Below are positions 1 through 9,033 of a stretch of 64,000 bases of DNA, piece by piece. The number at the start of each line of letters is the position of its first letter. The first letter of the stretch is position 1. Source of the DNA: Flavobacterium channae (GTDB lineage Bacteria; Bacteroidota; Bacteroidia; Flavobacteriales; Flavobacteriaceae); assembly GCF_021172165.1 (NCBI RefSeq), contig NZ_CP089096.1, positions 1,240,001-1,304,000 of the forward strand. The letters run 5' to 3'. The position numbers and the translations under genes were made by a program. The notes below the pieces were generated by a model. It worked only from the letters and a program-made list of their open reading frames with translations, searched no databases and was not told where the DNA came from.

Positions 1-456
1 TGATAATTTTCCTGCCGGATTTGACACGTAGGTTTTTAGCATTGCTTCTAAAACCGCAACCATTTCGGCATGATTATGTTTGGTAGTACCATTTTCTAAA
101 CCATCATAAATACTATTTGGTACCAAACCATATTTTGCGGTACTATTTAAAACATCATGAGCTAATGCGCCTTCGCTAAAATTTGCTTTTCCTTGACGTA
201 AAACATAGTTTTCAGCTTTTAAAGGATAGGTTGTTCTTGCCTGAAACATTTCAGATAAATCTACTTTTTTTCCAGTAAGACGAATAATTTCAGATTCTAA
301 AAAAGAAGAAGTTGAAAAACTCCAACAAGTACCAGTGATATCTTGAGAAATTACGGGTAAACATTCAATATCATTAACTTTCTGAAATTCATAGTTTTGA
401 GCATTTAAACTTAATATTCCCGAACTTAAAAGAAATCCTATATATAATTTTTTCAT
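1..456 (-). CDS. C1-family cysteine peptidase (aminopeptidase C / bleomycin hydrolase-like), partial
   Basis: The gene starts with ATG at 456 and runs off the left edge, leaving 152 codons. The N-terminus is a hydrophobic signal peptide ending near LNAQ, so the protein is probably exported. Around residues 46-56 lies GTCWSFSTSSF, the papain-fold active-site segment with the nucleophile Cys after a Gly-Thr. The following ESEIIRL and SEMFQ stretches fit the C1B (bleomycin hydrolase/PepC) branch. The catalytic His and Asn would lie beyond the window edge. It is divergent from menB, about 100 bp away. The family call is firm; the exact substrate (oligopeptides by family knowledge) is inferred. 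Confidence 0.8.
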   Translation of the reverse strand, partial: MKKLYIGFLLSSGILSLNAQNYEFQKVNDIECLPVISQDITGTCWSFSTSSFLESEIIRLTGKKVDLSEMFQARTTYPLKAENYVLRQGKANFSEGALAHDVLNSTAKYGLVPNSIYDGLENGTTKHNHAEMVAVLEAMLKTYVSNPAGKLS

Positions 457-559
457 TTGACTAATTGTTTGAACATGCAATATAATGCAAAAAATGAATT
501 ATTTTTACGGAAATTTACATTTAACAAAAATTACAATTATCTATTAAAATACTTGAAAA

Positions 560-1399
560 ATGAGCAAAATTGAATGGAAAACTGTCAGAGAATTTGAAGA
601 TATTACCTATAAAAAAAGTAATGGTGTTGCCAGAATTGCTTTTAATAGACCAGATGTTAGAAATGCATTTCGTCCTAAAACTACAAAAGAATTAATCGAA
701 GCATTTTATGATGCACAAGAAGATACTTCTATTGGAGTGGTTTTACTTTCTGCTGAAGGGCCAAGTTCTAAAGACGGAATTTGGAGTTTTTGTAGTGGTG
801 GTGACCAAAAAGCTCGTGGTCATCAAGGTTATGTAGGAGAAGACGGTTACCACAGATTAAATATTTTAGAAGTACAACGTATGATTCGCTTTATGCCAAA
901 AGCTGTAATCTGTGTTGTTCCAGGTTGGGCTGTTGGTGGCGGACATTCGCTTCATGTAGTTTGTGATTTAACCCTAGCTAGTAAAGAACATGCAATTTTC
1001 AAGCAAACTGATGCCGACGTAACTAGTTTTGATGGTGGATACGGTTCTGCTTATTTAGCTAAAATGGTAGGTCAAAAGAAAGCGCGAGAAATTTTCTTTT
1101 TAGGAAAAAACTATTCGGCTCAAGAAGCTTTCGAAATGGGAATGGTAAATGCAGTTATTCCTCATGCTGAGTTAGAAGATACAGCTTATGAATGGGCACA
1201 AGAAATATTAGCAAAATCACCTACATCAATTAAGATGTTGAAATTTGCAATGAATCTAACTGATGATGGAATGGTTGGTCAACAAGTTTTTGCTGGTGAA
1301 GCAACTCGTTTAGCGTACATGACAGACGAAGCTAAAGAAGGTAGAGATGCATTTTTAGAAAAACGTAAACCAAATTTCGAAAAGAAATATTTACCTTAA
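560..1399 (+). CDS. menB: 1,4-dihydroxy-2-naphthoyl-CoA synthase MenB
   Basis: This crotonase-fold enzyme closes the second ring of the menaquinone head group by converting O-succinylbenzoyl-CoA to 1,4-dihydroxy-2-naphthoyl-CoA in the cytoplasm. The 279 residues match the normal MenB length. The oxyanion-hole segments are visible as CSGGDQ near residues 78-83 and AVGGGHSLHVVCDL near 124-137. The MenB-specific DADVTSFDGGYGS stretch near 151-163 carries the catalytic Asp/Ser/Tyr region that separates MenB from ordinary enoyl-CoA hydratases. The ATG start is well placed before the conserved WKTVREFEDI. menA and menC follow downstream on the same strand, which supports the pathway assignment. Confidence 0.95.
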   Translation: MSKIEWKTVREFEDITYKKSNGVARIAFNRPDVRNAFRPKTTKELIEAFYDAQEDTSIGVVLLSAEGPSSKDGIWSFCSGGDQKARGHQGYVGEDGYHRLNILEVQRMIRFMPKAVICVVPGWAVGGGHSLHVVCDLTLASKEHAIFKQTDADVTSFDGGYGSAYLAKMVGQKKAREIFFLGKNYSAQEAFEMGMVNAVIPHAELEDTAYEWAQEILAKSPTSIKMLKFAMNLTDDGMVGQQVFAGEATRLAYMTDEAKEGRDAFLEKRKPNFEKKYLP

Positions 1400-1456
1400 T
1401 TAAGAGAATAGAGCAAAGATAAAAGACTAAAAATTGAGTTTTAATAAACTATTTCA

Positions 1457-2047
1457 ATGCAAGAATTCACAAACAATCTTATCGACTTAAGTCAACTTCC
1501 AAAATTTGATGAAGTAAGCTTAAAAAAGCTACATCCAAAATATATCAATGTATTGCTTTTCAATTTTTTGTTGCTTTTTGTTGCTGCAATTGGTGGATTT
1601 TCTATTTTGTTTTTTTTCAAAAGAGATGCATTTTCAACACCAACTTGGATTGGAATCTTAATTGGAATTTTAGTTTTTTTAGGGTTTATCATCTTTTTTT
1701 CTAAGCTAAGTTTGAATAAAAAAGGATATGCTTTTAGAGAACATGATGCTATTTTTAAATCGGGTGTAATTTCTGAAACAACAACAATTATTCCTTTTAA
1801 TCGCGTACAACATGTAGCATTACATCAAGGTTTTATTTCAAGAAAATTAGGTTTAGCATCTATAGAATTGTTTACTGCAGGAGGAAGTAGCTCTGATTTA
1901 GAAATACCGGGATTATTATTGGCTGATGCCCAAAACATTAAAAATTTGGTTTCTCATAAAATTAATCCACCAGTAACTGAAGAAATTAATGAAACTACAT
2001 TTGTTGATGCACTTCCTGAACTAAATGAGCCAAATGAAAATGAATAA
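1457..2047 (+). CDS. Bacterial PH-domain membrane protein (YdbS-like)
   Basis: A 196-residue protein with two hydrophobic segments at about residues 30-50 and 60-82, followed by a soluble domain. That domain contains the bPH2 signature: a tyrosine/phenylalanine-rich strand, a GVISETTTIIPFNRVQHV-type stretch and then GLASIELFTAGG. It resembles the YdbS half of the B. subtilis YdbS/YdbT pair, which by family knowledge sits in the cell membrane and has an unclear function. The stop overlaps the start region of the next, related gene by 23 bp, so the two are probably translationally coupled. The acidic C-terminal tail is rich in Glu and Asn. Confidence 0.8.
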   Translation: MQEFTNNLIDLSQLPKFDEVSLKKLHPKYINVLLFNFLLLFVAAIGGFSILFFFKRDAFSTPTWIGILIGILVFLGFIIFFSKLSLNKKGYAFREHDAIFKSGVISETTTIIPFNRVQHVALHQGFISRKLGLASIELFTAGGSSSDLEIPGLLLADAQNIKNLVSHKINPPVTEEINETTFVDALPELNEPNENE

Positions 2048-3539
2048 TCAAGTAGATTTTTCAATTCCACAACGTCAATCGCTTCCAGGGATTTTGGTCA
2101 TGTTTGCCAATTCCTTGCAGAAGACTGTTCGTGCTTTGTGGCCAATGCTGATTATTTTATTGGTTAATTTCAAAACCACAAACAAGTTATTGCTTTTTGG
2201 TGGAATTGTTGGTGTTGTAGTTTTAATTGCGGTTATTTCATATTTACAATATTGGTTTTTTACCTTTCATATTGACGATGAAAATAACGAATTTGTTATT
2301 CAAAAAGGAGTTTTAAATAAAACCAGAATAACAATACAATTGCACAAAATTCAGCAAGTAAATATCAATCAAAGTTTAATTCAAAGAATTGTTGGTGTTC
2401 ATAAATTAGAAATCGATACTGCTGGAAGCGATAAAAAAGAAGCTTCAATTAGTGCAATATCACACAGTTTGGCAACTATTTTAAAAGAGCGATTAATCAA
2501 TCACTCAGCTCAAAATGAAAAAGCAAAAGAAAATAAAGTAGTTGAAGAATCTTCATATGATTTTATTAAAATTGGTTTGACAAGTTTAATCAAGATTGGA
2601 TTTACTTCAAATTATGTTAAAAGTTTTGCTCTAATTTTACTTTTCTTCACAACGATAATCGAAAATTTACAGCAATTAAATACTAATGTTATCGATGAAG
2701 ATAAAGTGACTAATTATTTGGATTCTTTACCTATCATAACGTCTTTCGTAGTTGTTGTTGGGATAATTATTTTGCTTATTCTGATTGTAAATTTAGTTCG
2801 AACAATTTTAAAGTATTTCGATTTTACCATTCAAAAAAGTAAACAATCTATTATTCTTTCTTATGGATTATTGGCGACAAAGAACACATTGCTTAATCCA
2901 AATAAAGTTCAGAGAATTACAATTACACAAAACTATTTTCAAAAAAAGTTAGATGTTACAACTATTGGTGTTGATCAAGCTTCAAGCGATGTAGATAAAG
3001 TAAAAGAAAAAGATAAAATAGAAGTTCCTGGTTGTACTGCTAACGAGCGCGATGCTATTTTAAGTTTGTTATTAGGACAATTACCAGTAAAAGGAGTAAA
3101 GTATTTACCAAATTGGAGAAAGCTTGCTGTAAACACCTTTTTCTTATTAATTCTTCCAGTTTTAATTTCACTTTTTGTTAATAACAAAATCCATTTTATC
3201 ACTTGGAATGATTGGGCAATTTACTGTATATTATTTTCGTTATTTTCAGGAACATTACTTTGGTTTTCATTTAAAAATTACAAATTGTTTGTTTCTCAAG
3301 ATTTCATTACAAAACAAAATGGTGCTTGGGATATTGATACCACAATTATAGAACCTTATAAAATACAAGCCATAGAAACCCAACAGTTTTTTTGGCAAAA
3401 AGTAACAAATATTGGTTCGGTAACATTATCAACAGCAGGAGGAACCGTGAGTTTTACAACAGGAAATTATACACAAATAAAACAGTTGGTGAATTATTGG
3501 TTGTATCAAGTAGAAACTTCTGATAAAACTTGGATGTAG
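2025..3539 (+). CDS. Large bacterial PH-domain membrane protein (YdbT-like)
   Basis: A 504-residue membrane protein with at least three bPH2-type repeats, recognisable by KGVLNKTRITIQLHKIQQV near residue 90, GLLATKNTLLNPNKVQRI near 280 and a third ending in VTLSTAGGTVSF near 475. Paired hydrophobic segments stand between them (about 35-75, 195-215, 240-265, 370-420). It matches the YdbT partner of the preceding YdbS-like gene and overlaps it. ATG codons at 2025, 2034 and 2040 are all possible starts; the family does not decide between them. The role is unknown; the pair is known to be widespread in Bacteria. Confidence 0.8.
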   Translation: MSQMKMNNQVDFSIPQRQSLPGILVMFANSLQKTVRALWPMLIILLVNFKTTNKLLLFGGIVGVVVLIAVISYLQYWFFTFHIDDENNEFVIQKGVLNKTRITIQLHKIQQVNINQSLIQRIVGVHKLEIDTAGSDKKEASISAISHSLATILKERLINHSAQNEKAKENKVVEESSYDFIKIGLTSLIKIGFTSNYVKSFALILLFFTTIIENLQQLNTNVIDEDKVTNYLDSLPIITSFVVVVGIIILLILIVNLVRTILKYFDFTIQKSKQSIILSYGLLATKNTLLNPNKVQRITITQNYFQKKLDVTTIGVDQASSDVDKVKEKDKIEVPGCTANERDAILSLLLGQLPVKGVKYLPNWRKLAVNTFFLLILPVLISLFVNNKIHFITWNDWAIYCILFSLFSGTLLWFSFKNYKLFVSQDFITKQNGAWDIDTTIIEPYKIQAIETQQFFWQKVTNIGSVTLSTAGGTVSFTTGNYTQIKQLVNYWLYQVETSDKTWM

Positions 3540-3588
3540 GGCATGATTGATAAAAGATTTAAATCGGAAATTAAAATGAATTTGTTTT

Positions 3589-4014
3589 ATGGGTAGTCTA
3601 TTCATTTTGTCACATTTTATAGTAATTTTATTTGCTCTTTTTTTAATATTTTCTGGTTATTTAATGTTTTTTAAGCCTGAAAGTGTTAGAAAAATAATTG
3701 CTAAAGCAGGAAGTACTTATCTAATTAATTATTCAGAATTGGTTGTTAGACTTTTAATAGGAATTGCTTTTTATACGGTTTCATTATTATCAATTTATGA
3801 ATTATTTTTTTTAGTTTTTGGTTATTTTTTAATTGGTTCAGCCTTAATCTTAATGTTAGTTCCAATAAAAACACATAATAAATTTTCTAGAAAAGCTTCA
3901 GAGTTTTTAAAACCAACCTATCTAAAGTTTATTGCACCAATTTCTTTAATTTCTGGACTATTAGTTCTATTAATAATATATAAACAAATTGAAAGTTTAA
4001 ATAACTTATATTAA
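3589..4014 (+). CDS. Small integral membrane protein of unknown function
   Basis: A 141-residue protein that is mostly hydrophobic. About four transmembrane segments can be seen near residues 5-25, 45-70, 75-92 and 112-132. A short loop PESVRKIIAKAG lies after the first segment. No catalytic or metal-binding motif is visible and I do not recognise a named family. It sits 50 bp after the PH-domain pair and ends one base before the menA start, so it is probably co-transcribed with menA. The tight spacing is the only functional hint. Confidence 0.6.
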   Translation: MGSLFILSHFIVILFALFLIFSGYLMFFKPESVRKIIAKAGSTYLINYSELVVRLLIGIAFYTVSLLSIYELFFLVFGYFLIGSALILMLVPIKTHNKFSRKASEFLKPTYLKFIAPISLISGLLVLLIIYKQIESLNNLY

Positions 4015-4015
4015 A

Positions 4016-4909
4016 ATGAAACACTGGATACAAGCCGCACGATTACGAACCTTACCACTTTCCGTTTCTGGAATTATTGTTGGTAGTGCCTATGCTCATT
4101 ATCAAGGATATTCTGATTGGAGAATTGTAATTTTAGCTTTATTAACTACATTAGGATTACAAATTCTATCCAATTACGCCAACGATTATGGAGATGGTGT
4201 AAAAGGAACAGATGCAAATAGAATAGGCGAAAAACGTCTAGTAGCTGCCGGAGTTATCACAGCCGAGCAAATGAAAAAAGCAGTAATCATAACAGCTATT
4301 TTGACTTTCATCATTGCTCTGTTATTGATTTACGTAGCTTTTGGAAAAGAAAATTTTGCTTTAAGTTTAATTTTTATCTTGTTAGGAATTGGTTCCATCG
4401 GAGCAGCTATTAAATATACCGTTGGAACAGGCGCTTATGGTTACAGCGGTTTTGGTGATGTATTTGTTTTTATATTCTTTGGGTTGGTTTCTGTTGTTGG
4501 TTCTAATTTCTTGTTTACGCATTTTATCGATTGGAAATTGTTCTTACCAGCAACAGCTATCGGATTGTTAAGTGTCGCTGTTTTAAATTTAAACAACATG
4601 CGCGATATTGAAAACGACAAAATCGCAGGTAAGAATACGTTGGTTGTGAAAATGGGTTTAAAATGGGCAAAAAAATATCATGAAATTATTTTAGCAATCG
4701 GTATGTTGTCTTTTATGGTGTTTTTAATGCTAATTAAATCTTCATTACTTCCTGTTTTATTAATTAATATACCAATAATTATGAACATGAACAAAGTGAA
4801 TAAATCTGAAAAATACGAAGATTTCGATCCTGAACTTAAAAAAGTAGCCTTAAGTACCTTTGCTTTAAGTATATTATTTTGGTTAACTTTAATCTTTTTA
4901 AAATACTAA
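4016..4909 (+). CDS. menA: 1,4-dihydroxy-2-naphthoate polyprenyltransferase MenA
   Basis: This UbiA-superfamily membrane enzyme joins the polyprenyl tail to 1,4-dihydroxy-2-naphthoate, the step before the final methylation to menaquinone. The first Asp-rich motif is in SNYANDYGDGVKGTD near residues 52-66 and the second in NNMRDIENDKIAGKNTL near 193-209; both bind the prenyl diphosphate through Mg2+. Eight to nine hydrophobic segments are apparent over 297 residues, normal for MenA. The N-terminal WIQAARLRTLPLS is typical of the family. It directly follows a small membrane protein gene and precedes the metallo-hydrolase. Confidence 0.95.
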   Translation: MKHWIQAARLRTLPLSVSGIIVGSAYAHYQGYSDWRIVILALLTTLGLQILSNYANDYGDGVKGTDANRIGEKRLVAAGVITAEQMKKAVIITAILTFIIALLLIYVAFGKENFALSLIFILLGIGSIGAAIKYTVGTGAYGYSGFGDVFVFIFFGLVSVVGSNFLFTHFIDWKLFLPATAIGLLSVAVLNLNNMRDIENDKIAGKNTLVVKMGLKWAKKYHEIILAIGMLSFMVFLMLIKSSLLPVLLINIPIIMNMNKVNKSEKYEDFDPELKKVALSTFALSILFWLTLIFLKY

Positions 4910-4930
4910 CAACACACTAAAATAAAAACT

Positions 4931-5608
4931 ATGAAAATTACATTCTACGGACACGCATGTATTGGAATTGAAGTAAACGATGTTCACATTTTAGTTGATC
5001 CTTTTATTTCAGGAAATCCTAAAGCTTCTCATATTGACATCAATACTTTGGAAGCTGATTTTATCTTATTAACCCACGCACATCAAGATCATATATTAGA
5101 TGTGGAAGCGATTGCAAAACGTACAGAAGCGGTTATTGTTTCTAATTATGAAATTGCCTCTCATTACGGAAACAAAGGATTCAATTACCATCCTATGAAT
5201 CATGGCGGAAGTTGGGATTTTGAGTTCGGAACCGTTAAATATGTTATCGCACATCATACGTCTTCTTTTCCAGATGGAAGTTATGGCGGTCAGCCGGGCG
5301 GATTTGTAATTGAAGGCGAACACAAAAACATTTACATCGCAGGTGATACGGCTTTAACAATGGATATGAAGTTAATTCCAATGCGAACCAAATTAGATTT
5401 AGCCATTTTACCTATTGGAAGTAATTTTACAATGGATGTAGAAGATGCTATTCTTGCTTCCGATTTTGTAGAGTGTGATAAAGTATTAGGTTATCATTTT
5501 GATACATTTGGTTATATCGAAATCGATCATGAAGAAGCAAAACGCAAATTCTTCAACAAAGGAAAAGATTTGATGTTGTTAGAAATTGGTCAAAGTATCG
5601 AATTGTAA
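4931..5608 (+). CDS. UPF0173-type metal-dependent hydrolase (metallo-beta-lactamase fold)
   Basis: A 225-residue soluble protein of the YtkL/UPF0173 group. The metal-binding motif is THAHQDH near residues 48-54, further metal ligands fall in the AHHTSS segment near 107-112, and AGDTAL lies near 136-141. The N-terminal MKITFYGHACIGIE is the usual strand preceding a conserved His. The substrate is not known for this family. It sits 21 bp downstream of menA and is likely in the same transcript, an arrangement I regard as common in flavobacteria but cannot verify here. Confidence 0.85.
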   Translation: MKITFYGHACIGIEVNDVHILVDPFISGNPKASHIDINTLEADFILLTHAHQDHILDVEAIAKRTEAVIVSNYEIASHYGNKGFNYHPMNHGGSWDFEFGTVKYVIAHHTSSFPDGSYGGQPGGFVIEGEHKNIYIAGDTALTMDMKLIPMRTKLDLAILPIGSNFTMDVEDAILASDFVECDKVLGYHFDTFGYIEIDHEEAKRKFFNKGKDLMLLEIGQSIEL

Positions 5609-5640
5609 ATTTGGTACAAAAATTGAAAAGGTTATTAAAC

Positions 5641-5738
5641 ACAATAGTCACATAGTATTTAGCCTATGTTTTCTATGTGAAGTGTAACGCCTAAAATAAA
5701 CATAAAGTAGAACTATGATTCTATGTGTTTAAAAAAAA
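5641..5738 (+). repeat. Intergenic dispersed repeat, copy 1
   Basis: The spacer after the hydrolase gene holds CATAGTATTT, then CTATG motifs, then AAGTG(T/A)AACG, and ends in CTATGATTCTATGTGTTT followed by an A-run. The same ordered blocks occur upstream of bshB1 at about 36515-36614. Neither copy is inside a gene. The shared 3' block is identical over more than 20 bases, so this is a repeat family rather than chance. Both copies lie in the same orientation as the gene that follows. Confidence 0.6.
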
Positions 5739-5742
5739 TAAA

Positions 5743-6936
5743 ATGAACAAATTATTATATTTCGTATTAGCCGTATTATTTTCAAGCTCAATTTTTGCTC
5801 AAAAAGATGGTTTTTGGGATAAAGAACGTGCTACTACAAAAGAAATTTCTCTTTCGGCTGGTAAAAGAGCTTTAATAAAAGCTGAAGATTTACCAGTTGG
5901 AACTACAGAATTTGTTTATAGAATTACGGTTTTAGATGAAAATCAAAAGCTTACTTCAAGTTTGGTTTCGGTATTAAAAGCGATTCATGATCCTACGGGA
6001 ATTAGTCAGGGAACTGCAGGTGCAATTCATTTAACGTCGGCAATTTCGGGTGATGATAAGTGTACTTTTGCTTTGTTTCAAGAAGTAAATGCAGCAAATT
6101 TATATTTAAAAGATGGTAAAACTGATAAAGCTTGTTGGGAACAAAAAGAAAAAGTAAATAAAGACGCCAAGTTGATTTCGTCATCTTCTTTATGTTTGAC
6201 TAATTTGCCTAATTTGTGGTTCGGATTTGAAAGCCAAAATTGGGTTATGAATCAAAAAATTGTCTTAGAAGTGGTGCCTTGGGTGGATTATAAAGCAAGT
6301 AGAGGTTGGACTAAAGAAACTAAAAAAGAAGTTTTAGATATTGCCGAAAAATCAGATGTTGCGAAAATTTTAACTTACAAAGCTGCTTTTTTAGCCACAT
6401 TTATCGATTTAGTAACGACTAAATATAAATATAGCGAGTTCAAACAATTATTACCAGTTGAAAAAACGAAAATGATTGAAACTATTTCGGATGAAAGTTT
6501 GTTGAAATCGGGTAAAATAAATGACTTTTTAAAAGATTATAATTTTCATATAAGAAGACTTTCTTTGACAAAACCTGAAGAAGCAATTAAACAATTAGAA
6601 CATTTAATTATCGAAAGAAAATTAGGTAAGGAAAACGAATATGATTTATTAGGAGCTTTGTATTTGCGAACAAAACAATATCTGAAAGCTGAAGAATATA
6701 TTTTGAAAGCTATTGCAATGAACAAAAACGAAATCAGATTTCAATTGCATTTGGCTCATGTTTATTTAGTAACAGATAGAGTTTCTGAAGCTAAAGACAT
6801 TCATAAGAAATATAAAGATCAAAATATTAGTGTGGATACGAGTTGGGTAAAAGCTACAAAGCAAGATTTTGATAACATGAAAAAAGTTGGACTTCCAACA
6901 GATAATTTCATTAAGATTTTAAGAATTATAGAATAA
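5743..6936 (+). CDS. Secreted tetratricopeptide-repeat protein of unknown function
   Basis: A 397-residue protein starting at ATG 5743; a GTG 18 bp earlier falls inside the intergenic repeat and is unlikely. The signal peptide ends at SSIFAQ. The N-terminal half (about 20-190) is a beta-rich domain with no motif I recognise. The C-terminal third contains TPR-like helical pairs, for example EEAIKQLEHLIIERKLGKE and the next KAEEYILKAIAMNKNE unit. TPRs suggest a protein-binding role in the periplasm. The TPM-domain gene follows after 7 bp, so the two are probably in one transcript. Confidence 0.65.
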   Translation: MNKLLYFVLAVLFSSSIFAQKDGFWDKERATTKEISLSAGKRALIKAEDLPVGTTEFVYRITVLDENQKLTSSLVSVLKAIHDPTGISQGTAGAIHLTSAISGDDKCTFALFQEVNAANLYLKDGKTDKACWEQKEKVNKDAKLISSSSLCLTNLPNLWFGFESQNWVMNQKIVLEVVPWVDYKASRGWTKETKKEVLDIAEKSDVAKILTYKAAFLATFIDLVTTKYKYSEFKQLLPVEKTKMIETISDESLLKSGKINDFLKDYNFHIRRLSLTKPEEAIKQLEHLIIERKLGKENEYDLLGALYLRTKQYLKAEEYILKAIAMNKNEIRFQLHLAHVYLVTDRVSEAKDIHKKYKDQNISVDTSWVKATKQDFDNMKKVGLPTDNFIKILRIIE

Positions 6937-6943
6937 TTTTTCA

Positions 6944-7510
6944 ATGTCAATTTCAAGGATAAAAATATTTTTTCAACTTCTAATTTTATTTTTCGGTTTT
7001 TCAACGAAAGCGCAAAACATTGATACATTAACATCAGAAGGAAAAAAATCAGAATCAATAGAATTATATAGACAAGTATTTTGGGATAATTTACCTAAAC
7101 CAATTAATTGGACTAACGATTATGAAAATCTTTTTTCTGATGAGGAAGAGGCTTTATTGAATCAAATTATAACTGATTTTGAAAAAGAAACTTCGGTAGA
7201 AATAGCCGTTGTATCAATAGATACTTTTAAAGTTTCTAAAGAAAAGTTTAGTGATTTATCTCTTCATATGGCGAAGACTTGGGGTGTTGGAAAAAAAGAA
7301 AAATCTAATGGAATTTTAATATTGATTTCAAATGGTTATCGTCAAATTATTATTCAAAACGGAGATGGAATAGTATTGTTTTTATCAGATGATGAAACTG
7401 CTAAAATTATTCGAAATCAAATTATTCCATACTTTAAAAAAGAAGAATATTTTAAAGGAACTAAAGTTGGTTTATTGAAAATAATGGAGTTATTGAAAAC
7501 TCGATTGTAA
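6944..7510 (+). CDS. TPM-domain (YgcG-like) exported protein
   Basis: A 188-residue protein with an N-terminal signal peptide ending near STKAQ. From about residue 60 there is a TPM domain: LFSDEEEALLNQIITDFEKE, then EIAVVSID, a WGVGKKEKSNGILILIS stretch, and IIRNQIIPYFKKEEYFKG near the end. TPM domains are found in YgcG and in the thylakoid acid phosphatase TLP18.3. Many bacterial members have a C-terminal transmembrane or glycine-rich tail, which is absent here. It may work with the TPR protein encoded just upstream. Confidence 0.75.
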   Translation: MSISRIKIFFQLLILFFGFSTKAQNIDTLTSEGKKSESIELYRQVFWDNLPKPINWTNDYENLFSDEEEALLNQIITDFEKETSVEIAVVSIDTFKVSKEKFSDLSLHMAKTWGVGKKEKSNGILILISNGYRQIIIQNGDGIVLFLSDDETAKIIRNQIIPYFKKEEYFKGTKVGLLKIMELLKTRL

Positions 7511-7553
7511 TAAAACTTTTAAACACATAATCACTTAAATTTTTAAACTAAAA

Positions 7554-8594
7554 TTGAAAGCAACCTATAAAAAATATATTCTTAATTTTAAGCGACCGAG
7601 TGGTACTTCTCGAGGTGTAATGACTGAGAAAGAAACGTGGTTTTTACTTTTAGAGGAAGATGGAAAAATTGGAATAGGTGAGTGTGGTATTCTACGAACT
7701 CTTTCTATTGACGACCGACCTGATTATGAATCCAAATTGCAATGGGTTTGTGAAAATATTCATTTAGGAAAAGATAAATTGTGGGAGGAATTAATTGAGT
7801 TTCCTTCGATTCAGTTTGGTGTAGAAATGGCTTTTTTATCATTAGCTTCTAAAACACCATTTGATTTATTTCCTTCGGAATTTACTGAAGGTAAAGAAAG
7901 TATGTCGATTAATGGTTTGGTTTGGATGGGTGAGGAGCCATTCATGAAAGAACAAATTGAGGAAAAATTGGCTCAAGGATTTTCGTGTATAAAGTTGAAA
8001 ATTGGCGCTATTGATTTTGAAAAAGAAATAGGATTATTACGATTTATTCGCCAAAATTTTGATGCTAAAACCATTGAAATTCGTGTAGATGCTAATGGCG
8101 CTTTTAATTCGGAAGAGGCTTTAAGTAAGTTGAATCAATTAAATGAATTTCAATTACATAGTATTGAACAACCTATTAAAGCGAATCAGGTAAATGAAAT
8201 GAAATTGCTTTGTCAGCAAACACCATTTCCAATTGCATTAGACGAAGAGTTAATTGGTATTTTTGGAATCGAAAACAAACGAAAGTTATTGGAAGAAATT
8301 CAGCCACAATACATTATTTTAAAACCAAGTTTAGTTGGTGGTTTCAAAGGAAGTTTAGAATGGATTTCGATTGCTGAAAGTTTGAATATTGGTTGGTGGA
8401 TAACATCTGCATTGGAAAGCAATATTGGTTTGAATGCTATAACCCAATTTACATACATACTAAATAATCCAATGCCACAAGGATTAGGAACTGGAGGTTT
8501 ATACACTAATAATTTTGATTGCCCTTTAGAAATAAGAAAAGGTATGATTTGTTATAATCTTGAATTGAGTTGGGATGTTCCAAATTTTAATTAA
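7554..8594 (+). CDS. menC: o-Succinylbenzoate synthase MenC
   Basis: This enolase-superfamily enzyme dehydrates SHCHC to o-succinylbenzoate in menaquinone synthesis. The catalytic KLK of IKLKIGA lies near residues 146-150. The three metal ligands are the Asp in RVDANGAF near 178, the Glu in SIEQP near 205 and the Asp in ALDEEL near 229. The second lysine motif is KPSLVGG near 257-263. The start is a TTG at 7554: the conserved N-terminal strand and the FKRPSGTSRGV loop lie upstream of the first in-frame ATG, so an ATG start would remove part of the capping domain. It belongs with menB and menA upstream. Confidence 0.88.
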   Translation: MKATYKKYILNFKRPSGTSRGVMTEKETWFLLLEEDGKIGIGECGILRTLSIDDRPDYESKLQWVCENIHLGKDKLWEELIEFPSIQFGVEMAFLSLASKTPFDLFPSEFTEGKESMSINGLVWMGEEPFMKEQIEEKLAQGFSCIKLKIGAIDFEKEIGLLRFIRQNFDAKTIEIRVDANGAFNSEEALSKLNQLNEFQLHSIEQPIKANQVNEMKLLCQQTPFPIALDEELIGIFGIENKRKLLEEIQPQYIILKPSLVGGFKGSLEWISIAESLNIGWWITSALESNIGLNAITQFTYILNNPMPQGLGTGGLYTNNFDCPLEIRKGMICYNLELSWDVPNFN

Positions 8595-8597
8595 AAA

Positions 8598-8624
8598 AGC
8601 TGTCTAAATTAAATTTAGACAGCT
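8598..8624. terminator. Bidirectional terminator between menC and a lipoprotein gene
   Basis: AGCTGTCTAAATT is followed after one base by its exact reverse complement. The stem is flanked by an A-run on the left and a T-containing stretch on the right, so it can act on both convergent genes. Confidence 0.75.
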
Positions 8625-8631
8625 AATTAAT

Positions 8632-8874
8632 TTATTTCTTTTTCGCTTCAGCTCCGTCTGTGGAAACTTCAACTTCAGTTTTTCCATCGGAATATTCAAC
8701 ACCATCAGAACTTACTTTAATTTTTGTACTTTCTTCTTCGGTAGCAGCTGCTGTTGAATCTGAAGAAGTTTGTTCTGTTGTTACTTCGTTCATTGGTTCT
8801 TCTTTTGATTCTTCTTTACAAGAAACAAAAAGTAATAATGTAAAAGCACTCACTAATAAACTTAATTTTTTCAT
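8632..8874 (-). CDS. Small acidic lipoprotein of unknown function
   Basis: An 80-residue protein whose N-terminus is a lipoprotein signal with the lipobox LFVSC near residues 15-19. The mature part is very rich in Glu, Ser and Thr and contains two related blocks, KVSSDGVEYSDGKTE and EVSTDGAEAKKK. No known domain is visible. It faces menC across a shared hairpin terminator. It is probably anchored in a membrane facing the periplasm. The reading frame is supported by the signal sequence; the function is unknown. Confidence 0.65.
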   Translation of the reverse strand: MKKLSLLVSAFTLLLFVSCKEESKEEPMNEVTTEQTSSDSTAAATEEESTKIKVSSDGVEYSDGKTEVEVSTDGAEAKKK

Positions 8875-8996
8875 AATTAAAATTTTTTATTGATTTGATT
8901 TACAAGATAATAAAAATAAATGAGAATGATTAGGTTATTCTGGAGTTATTCAAATTCTATCAAATGAAAAGCTTTTTATTATTCATGTTAAAGCAG

Positions 8997-9004
8997 TATT
9001 TTTG
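8997..9004 (+). promoter_or_regulatory. Putative -7 box of miaE
   Basis: TATTTTTG matches the TAnnTTTG -7 consensus and lies 30 bases before the miaE ATG. The -33 position has only a T-run without the usual TTTG. Confidence 0.4.
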
Positions 9005-9033
9005 CATCAACATATAATCTTTAATTCAAACAC

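Noticed and set aside
8660..8893. Plus-strand frame opposite the small lipoprotein
   Set aside because: The minus-strand frame has a clear lipoprotein signal and terminator; the plus frame is its Ser/Val-rich shadow.
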